A DNA stretch of 6,122 nt from Firmicutes bacterium UBA3932 (lineage in GTDB: Bacteria; Bacillota; Clostridia; Peptostreptococcales; Anaerovoracaceae). Made by a program: the position numbers and the translations under genes. This document shows, one piece after another, positions 4,926 to 6,122 of the stretch. Position 1 is the stretch's first letter. Every line of letters begins with the position of its first letter. The notes under the pieces are model-generated. The model was given only the letters and a program-made list of their open reading frames with translations, had not been told where the DNA came from and made no database searches. Where the stretch lies: assembly GCA_002385825.1 (NCBI GenBank), contig DGEG01000011.1:1-6122 (forward strand). The letters run 5' to 3'.

Positions 4926-5963
4926 ATGAATCCAGATAAAGACATTTCTTTAAAGCACCGGTTATTTAATGTTGTTTTTCTGGTAGGCATGTTTATGTCC
5001 TTTTCCTGCAGCTTAATGAATTACTTTCTCGGGGCTGCAACGGCAGCCATATTATTATCCTTTTTTTGTGGCGTTATCACCGTGGTATTTTACATAGTTT
5101 TCAAAAAGACAAGGAATTATGAGCTCATATCATTGCTGGTTGTTATTCTCTTAAGTTTTGTTTTTTTCCCAACCATGTGGATTGCCACCGGAGGCACCGG
5201 CAACAGCATTACATACTATATAATTATAAATGCCGCCATCATCGCCGTGCTTCTTATCGGCTTAAAGAGAAGGATAATCTTATTGCTCTTTGCCTTAATC
5301 GTCGGCGCTCTAATGGTTGTTGAGTACCGTATGCCGGATATAAGAACAGATTATAGTTCCGAGTTGGCTAGATATATTGATTTATCTTTCGGCTTATTTG
5401 TAAGCATGTTTTCCATTTCGGTTTTGATCGCTGTTCTCATAGACAGCTATATGAGCGAACTTGAAAAATCCAAAAAACTGTCAATAACAGACTACTTGAC
5501 GGGAGCTTACAACAAAGGGTTTATCACTTCTTGCTTAAACGAAGAAATCAAGGCGTCGCAAAGAACAAAGAAGAAGCTGACTGTGGCCATGATCGATATT
5601 GACGATTTTAAATTCATAAATGATACATACGGTCACATATATGGTGACTATGTATTAAAGAGAATAGTAAGTACAATTAAAAGCAACCTGAGGCAAAATG
5701 ACATAGTAGGGCGTTTTGGAGGTGATGAGTTTTTTATTATCCTGCGTGACACCGGCAAGGAAGAAGGATATGCCATGATGGAGCGTATTCGTCAAAAGAT
5801 TCAAGAAATTGATTGGGAGCGCGATTTGATAGTGACGATTAGCGGAGGTGTTGTAGAATTGGAGAGCGATGATTTGACCGACCTCTTAAAGAAAGTTGAT
5901 CATCTATTGTATAAAGCAAAACACAGAAACAAAAACCTCATAGAAGCAGAGGCTAGCGGTTAG
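4926..5963 (+). CDS. membrane-bound diguanylate cyclase (GGDEF protein)
   Basis: This 345-residue protein makes c-di-GMP from two GTP molecules. The N-terminal half has about six membrane helices, near residues 13-35, 37-59, 66-87, 94-113, 116-133 and 149-174, with short loops and no large extracellular domain. The sensor type is not one I can name. A short linker leads to the GGDEF domain, which begins at DYLTGAYNK (189-197). Metal and substrate residues are present in DIDDFKFINDTYGHIYGD (D224, N232, D241). The active site GGDEF is intact at 265-269. The inhibitory I-site RQND (256-259) lies five residues before it, as in product-inhibited cyclases. The C-terminal DHLLYKAKHRNKN is also typical. 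There is no EAL or HD-GYP domain, so it should be a synthase only. It has its own promoter and ribosome site and is divergent from the dehydratase operon. Confidence 0.95.
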   Translation: MNPDKDISLKHRLFNVVFLVGMFMSFSCSLMNYFLGAATAAILLSFFCGVITVVFYIVFKKTRNYELISLLVVILLSFVFFPTMWIATGGTGNSITYYIIINAAIIAVLLIGLKRRIILLLFALIVGALMVVEYRMPDIRTDYSSELARYIDLSFGLFVSMFSISVLIAVLIDSYMSELEKSKKLSITDYLTGAYNKGFITSCLNEEIKASQRTKKKLTVAMIDIDDFKFINDTYGHIYGDYVLKRIVSTIKSNLRQNDIVGRFGGDEFFIILRDTGKEEGYAMMERIRQKIQEIDWERDLIVTISGGVVELESDDLTDLLKKVDHLLYKAKHRNKNLIEAEASG

Positions 5964-5990
5964 TGGGATGGACCCGTCACCTCAATAAAT

Positions 5991-6019
5991 TTGAATAAAT
6001 ATCAATACTCTGCTAAAAT
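5991..6019 (+). promoter_or_regulatory. promoter candidate for the gene starting at 6115
   Basis: TTGAAT (5991-5996, 4 of 6) and TAAAAT (6014-6019, 5 of 6) are 17 bases apart. A second, weaker candidate is TTGGAA (6025-6030) with TATATA (6049-6054) and an 18-base spacer. No clear terminator separates them from the cyclase stop. Confidence 0.4.
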
Positions 6020-6114
6020 ATGGATTGGAATAAAATACGTAATGTTTCTATATAGCGACCAAAAGATGTGAAAAGGCCGTTTCGAACTTGTATCATAAAA
6101 TAGGAGGGATAGCT

Positions 6115-6122
6115 ATGAATAT
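6115..6122 (+). CDS. start of an unidentified gene, cut by the window end
   Basis: ATGAATAT begins 6 bases after a strong AGGAGGG ribosome site (6102-6108), in a gap with promoter-like sequences. Only the first two codons (Met-Asn) and part of a third are in the window, so no product can be named. Confidence 0.6.

Noticed and set aside
5961..5985. Terminator directly after the cyclase gene
   Set aside because: Only a short imperfect stem (TGGG with CCCG) is seen and no T tract follows.
1..6122. CRISPR array, tRNA, rRNA or insertion sequence
   Set aside because: No regularly spaced direct repeats, tRNA-like fold, rRNA sequence or transposase was recognised on either strand.

Overview
The window looks like a moderately AT-rich chromosomal segment of an anaerobic, probably motile Firmicute of the class Clostridia. 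Grounds: strong AGGAGG-type ribosome sites, sigma-A-like promoters with 17-base spacers, an ATP-activated 2-hydroxyacyl-CoA dehydratase-type enzyme (a family of strict anaerobes), CheX, and a bacteriohemerythrin. The genus cannot be fixed from the sequence.

Layout. Bases 1-145 hold the decayed or frameshifted tail of a repeat-containing reading frame and a short GTGTC/GACAC palindrome. A promoter at 167-195 then starts a plus-strand operon with a long leader of about 127 bases: a hemerythrin-like O2/iron protein (329-757) overlapping the chemotaxis phosphatase cheX (747-1199), closed by a rho-independent terminator (1238-1275). Facing it on the minus strand is a small Cys-rich protein of the DUF6485 type (1370-1561), with its own promoter, ribosome site and terminator hairpin.

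Upstream of that, also on the minus strand, is a two-gene operon read from 4620 down to 1655. Its first gene is a 425-residue 2-hydroxyacyl-CoA dehydratase-type (HgdB/HGD-D) subunit. It is joined by an ATGA stop/start overlap to a 563-residue fusion of a second HGD-D domain with a BadF/BadG/HgdC-type ATPase activator. A terminator-like hairpin lies between the proposed promoter and the first ribosome site of this operon. The linker of the fusion protein contains a degraded second copy of the activator's nucleotide-binding motif.

A 305-base divergent region with an 11-base inverted repeat separates this operon from a plus-strand membrane diguanylate cyclase (4926-5963), which keeps canonical active and inhibitory sites. 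The first bases of another gene start at 6115.

How the genes may fit together (inference): hemerythrin with CheX suggests an oxygen- or redox-linked input to chemotaxis, and the cyclase adds a c-di-GMP output. The dehydratase/activator pair is an extremely oxygen-sensitive low-potential iron-sulfur system, so O2 sensing beside it is plausible, but nothing in the sequence proves a functional link. Nothing here is a clear new defence or mobile system. The most unusual items are the dehydratase-activator fusion with its duplicated motif, the leader hairpin of its operon, and the hemerythrin-CheX coupling.
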